Of a DNA stretch of 45,423 bases, positions 43,335 through 45,423 are shown one piece after another (position 1 is the stretch's first letter; every line of letters begins with the position of its first letter). The position numbers and the translations under genes are program-made. The notes beneath the pieces are model-generated. The model was not told where the DNA came from, did no database searches, and was given only the letters and a program-made list of their open reading frames with translations. Source of the DNA: JAYWGN01 sp043778255 (GTDB taxonomy: Bacteria > Bacteroidota > Bacteroidia > Chitinophagales > Chitinophagaceae); the NCBI GenBank assembly GCA_043778255.1, contig JAYWGN010000010.1:1-45423 (forward strand), in the 5' to 3' direction.

Positions 43335-44460
43335 CCAACGAACAATGTTAGCCAACTTACTACAGTACTGTTTTAAAGGCTTTGCTATTATACTTATTGG
43401 GCCAAGGCAAGTTGGCAAAACAACCTTGGTAAAGGCTTTAGCCAATACATTACAAAAAAAACATTTGTACTTTAATTGCGATGAACCAGATGTAAAGCGA
43501 TTATTTGAAACCATAAACTTAACCAATTTAACCAATATAATAACTGATGCCGATGTTATTATAATTGACGAAGCACAACGAGTGGAAAATATTGGCATTG
43601 CCATTAAGTTGTTGGTCGATAATTTTCCTAATCGGCAATTTATAATTACAGGTTCATCTGCACTTGAAATTGCAAATAATATTTTTGAACCACTTACTGG
43701 TCGTCAATTATTGTTTCATTTATATCCACTAACTATTACTGAAATGTATAGTACTACCAATGTTATAGAAACAAATCGACAAATACATTGGCACCTAATT
43801 TATGGCTGCTACCCCAAGTTGGTAATGCAAAAAGACCTGGGCGAAATTATTTTAAAAAACTTAGTAAGTGATTATTTATACAAAGATGTGTTAGCTTGGA
43901 AAGATATAAGAAAGCCGGATTTACTAAATAAATTATTACTCTTACTAGCCCTGCAAATTGGTAATGAAATTTCGTTAAATGAATTAGCCGTAAAGCTAAA
44001 AGTAAGTACCCATACTGTAGAAACCTATATTGACTTATTAGAAAAATGCTTCGTAGTATTTAGGCTAAGTGCATATAGTACCAATGAAAGAAAAGAAGTA
44101 ACCAAAATGAAAAAAATCTACTTTTGGGACAACGGAATTCGTAATGCAATTATAGGCAGTTTTATACCAGTAAGTAACCGAACCGATGTTGGTGCCTTAT
44201 GGGAAAATTTTGTAATAAGCGAAAGGTTAAAATATAATAGTTATAACCAAACAAACGTACAATCTTTCTTTTGGCGAAGCAAACAACAGCAAGAAATTGA
44301 TTACGTAGAGCAAGTAGGTGAGCATTTATTTGGGTATGAGTGTAAGTGGAATGCTGCATCCAAAGGTAAACCCACAAAGGCTTTTGGTAACTTATATCCC
44401 CATGCTCAAGTAGCTATAATTAACAACGAAAACTACCATAATTTTTTACTACTACCATAA
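43330..44460 (+). CDS. AAA-family ATPase with DUF4143 C-terminal domain
   Basis: The 376-residue protein has an AAA_14-type N-terminal ATPase domain with Walker A GPRQVGKT (24-31), Walker B VIIIDEAQ (76-83) and sensor ITGSSA (106-111). A winged-helix-like segment follows (LNELAVKLKVSTHTVETYIDLLEKC, about 216-240). The DUF4143 domain has YFWDNGIRNAIIG, WENFVISERL and a nuclease-like EID (322-324) ... ECK (337-339) pattern resembling PD-(D/E)XK enzymes. These ATPases are common, often mobile and of unknown biological role. No partner gene is adjacent. The promoter region carries three 32-bp repeats ending in the start codon. Confidence 0.9.
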   Translation: MYQRTMLANLLQYCFKGFAIILIGPRQVGKTTLVKALANTLQKKHLYFNCDEPDVKRLFETINLTNLTNIITDADVIIIDEAQRVENIGIAIKLLVDNFPNRQFIITGSSALEIANNIFEPLTGRQLLFHLYPLTITEMYSTTNVIETNRQIHWHLIYGCYPKLVMQKDLGEIILKNLVSDYLYKDVLAWKDIRKPDLLNKLLLLLALQIGNEISLNELAVKLKVSTHTVETYIDLLEKCFVVFRLSAYSTNERKEVTKMKKIYFWDNGIRNAIIGSFIPVSNRTDVGALWENFVISERLKYNSYNQTNVQSFFWRSKQQQEIDYVEQVGEHLFGYECKWNAASKGKPTKAFGNLYPHAQVAIINNENYHNFLLLP

Positions 44461-44507
44461 AGTCTATTCATTTTCAAATACTACAACACATTACAACCAC
44501 TAACTAG

Positions 44508-44596
44508 CAGAGAGGAAGGGATTCGAACCCTCGATCCCGATCACTCGGGATACACACTTTCCAGGCATGCTCCTTCAACCACTCGGACACCTCTCT
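44508..44596 (-). tRNA. tRNA-Ser (anticodon GGA)
   Basis: Read on the minus strand from 44596, a complete class II tRNA is visible. The acceptor stem AGAGAGG / CCTCTCT is perfect, the D-arm contains GAGTGGTTGAAGGAG, and the anticodon loop CTGGAAA has GGA (plus-strand TCC at 44560-44562). A long variable arm TATCCCGAGTGATCGGGAT, the mark of tRNA-Ser, precedes the T-arm with GGTTCGAATCC. The discriminator base is G (44508). CCA is not encoded. It reads UCC and UCU codons. The 89-nt length is normal for serine. Confidence 0.97.
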
Positions 44597-44633
44597 GTAT
44601 ATTTTATTTTCATCATTCTATAAAGCCATAAGC

Positions 44634-44698
44634 ACTTTAATAATAGTAACAACCAATGCAATTGGTTGAGAATGACCAATGCAATTGGTTGAAAAAAA
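44634..44698. repeat. 65-bp direct repeat, copy 1, with two palindromes
   Basis: This copy contains the perfect hairpin CAACCAATGCAATTGGTTG (44650-44668; 8-bp stem, GCA loop) and a second, ACCAATGCAATTGGT (44675-44689). It is nearly identical to the copy at 44746-44810. It lies upstream of the tRNA-Ser gene with respect to transcription. Confidence 0.9.
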
Positions 44699-44745
44699 CC
44701 AACACACCTCATTAAAAAAAAGAACTACTCAAAAAAGTCCGAAGG

Positions 44746-44810
44746 ACTTTAATATTAGTAACAACCAATGCAATTGGTTGAGAATGACCAATGCAATTGG
44801 TTGAAAAAAA
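44746..44810. repeat. 65-bp direct repeat, copy 2, with two palindromes
   Basis: This copy matches 44634-44698 apart from a single change (ATAATAG versus ATATTAG). The hairpins are at 44762-44780 and 44787-44801. Between the copies lies a further small hairpin, AAGTCCGAAGGACTT (44735-44749). It ends 20 bp before the DUF3127 gene stop, so it could serve as that gene's transcription end. Confidence 0.9.
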
Positions 44811-44829
44811 TCCAATATAATTATTTCAA

Positions 44830-45201
44830 TTAAAACGGCAAATCGTCATCACCTTCCATTTGCATACTTTGGTTTATATCGTTATAATTAGTAGTAGGTG
44901 CAGCAGCACTAGTAGCTTTTGCAGGTGCAGTGCCAGAGCCAACTACAGCCACTTTCCAAGCCTTACAATTGGTAAACCATTTATTATTATATTCCCTGCT
45001 TTCTACATCAAATTGTACGTCTAACTCATTGCCCAACTCCAATACGGCCATATCTATTTTTTCGCCCCACACTTCTATACATATTTTTTTTGGGTATGTA
45101 CCATCAGTTTCCAATATAAATTCTTGTTTTTTCCAAAGGCCGTTTTTGCCATTGCCAGTTACCTCAGGTAGCAGTTGCACCAGTTTTCCTATTATTTGCA
45201 T
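44830..45201 (-). CDS. DUF3127-domain protein with SSB-like acidic tail
   Basis: The 123-residue protein matches the DUF3127 family of Bacteroidota: MQIIGKLVQLLPEVTGNGKN, LWKKQEFILETDGTYPKKIC, EVWGEKIDMAV, DVQFDVESREYNNKWFTNCKAWKV. The core is OB-fold-like. An Ala/Thr-rich linker follows and the protein ends EGDDDLPF, closely resembling the acidic C-terminal tip of single-stranded DNA-binding protein (DDDIPF), which recruits repair and replication proteins. A role in DNA metabolism is inferred from this. The ATG at 45201 is chosen over one at 45231, because homologues start MxIIGK. Confidence 0.85.
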   Translation of the reverse strand: MQIIGKLVQLLPEVTGNGKNGLWKKQEFILETDGTYPKKICIEVWGEKIDMAVLELGNELDVQFDVESREYNNKWFTNCKAWKVAVVGSGTAPAKATSAAAPTTNYNDINQSMQMEGDDDLPF

Positions 45202-45370
45202 AGTGTATTTTTTATATTTTTGCAATTGCAAATGTAATTCATTTTACTAATTCGCCTTTAATTATTGGCAAAGGCATTTTGCAATATAATAAAGCAGCTT
45301 TGGCAATAGCAGCACTATACCAATATGCAGCTGTATATGCGGCTATTACAGGCTTCGCTTCGCTACGGCT

Positions 45371-45399
45371 CTCCGTTATTGTTTACAACAATAACGGAG
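45371..45399. other. Perfect 13-bp inverted repeat with 3-nt spacer
   Basis: CTCCGTTATTGTT (45371-45383) and AACAATAACGGAG (45387-45399) are perfect reverse complements around TAC. It is followed by no T run and preceded by TTCGCTTCGCTACGGCTC. The rest of 45202-45423 has no convincing gene. A minus-strand frame ending at 45239 (…AAYWYSAAIAKAALLYCKMP) is open but is stopped near the palindrome and has no start. Confidence 0.6.
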
Positions 45400-45423
45400 G
45401 AGCTACCCTTTCATATCCGCCAT

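Overview
The window is chromosomal DNA of a member of the phylum Bacteroidota. The base composition is AT-rich, several -7-like promoter elements fit the Bacteroidota form TAnnTTTG, and two type IX secretion signs are present: a PorQ-like protein and a sorting-domain remnant. Other family marks are a TonB-dependent receptor with a carboxypeptidase-regulatory N-terminus, a DUF3127 protein, and an FtsZ with the long-linker, PAYLRR-type C-terminus. A Chitinophagia-like affiliation is plausible, but genus and species cannot be read from the sequence.

Layout. Bases 1-400 hold a remnant of a T9SS sorting domain and two families of short tandem repeats. Bases 400-7750 are a plus-strand run of housekeeping genes: SRPBCC protein, obg GTPase, B12-binding mutase subunit, a small unknown gene, enoyl-CoA hydratase, rpe, a TonB-dependent receptor and kdsB. 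Bases 7759-11448 are minus-strand: a propeller-like lipoprotein, a lipoprotein resembling a degenerate copper amine oxidase, and a Kir-type potassium channel. Bases 11569-14015 encode a flippase and a glycosyltransferase. They meet, tail to tail, a desaturase, dnaX and a GNAT-like gene on the minus strand. A small membrane protein and porQ follow.

Bases 20320-37190 are the core of the window: a division and cell wall (dcw) cluster in the order mraZ-rsmH-ftsL-ftsI-murE-mraY-murD-ftsW-murG-murC-ftsQ-ftsA-ftsZ. It has GTGG boxes in front and a strong hairpin terminator behind. murF and ddl are absent from it. These genes make the lipid-linked peptidoglycan precursor (murE, murD, murC, mraY, murG), polymerise and cross-link it at the septum (ftsW, ftsI), and build the divisome (ftsL, ftsQ, ftsA, ftsZ). 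Several start at TTG, some directly at or overlapping the previous stop codon.

Bases 37239-40761 hold metG and a LolC/LolE-type permease. Bases 40882-42859 hold a compact, more AT-rich minus-strand operon of three exported proteins (YHYH, MORN/YwqK-like, SCO). The last 2.5 kb is repeat-rich. It contains a GC-rich nested hairpin and three 32-bp tandem repeats that run into the start of an AAA/DUF4143 ATPase. A tRNA-Ser(GGA), a duplicated 65-bp element carrying double palindromes, and a DUF3127 gene ending in an SSB-like DDDLPF tail follow.

The most interesting leads are the ATPase with its 32-bp repeats, the amine-oxidase-like lipoprotein without visible copper ligands, the YHYH-MORN-SCO operon, the SSB-like tail on the DUF3127 protein and the duplicated palindromic element. 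I see no CRISPR array, prophage or complete insertion sequence.
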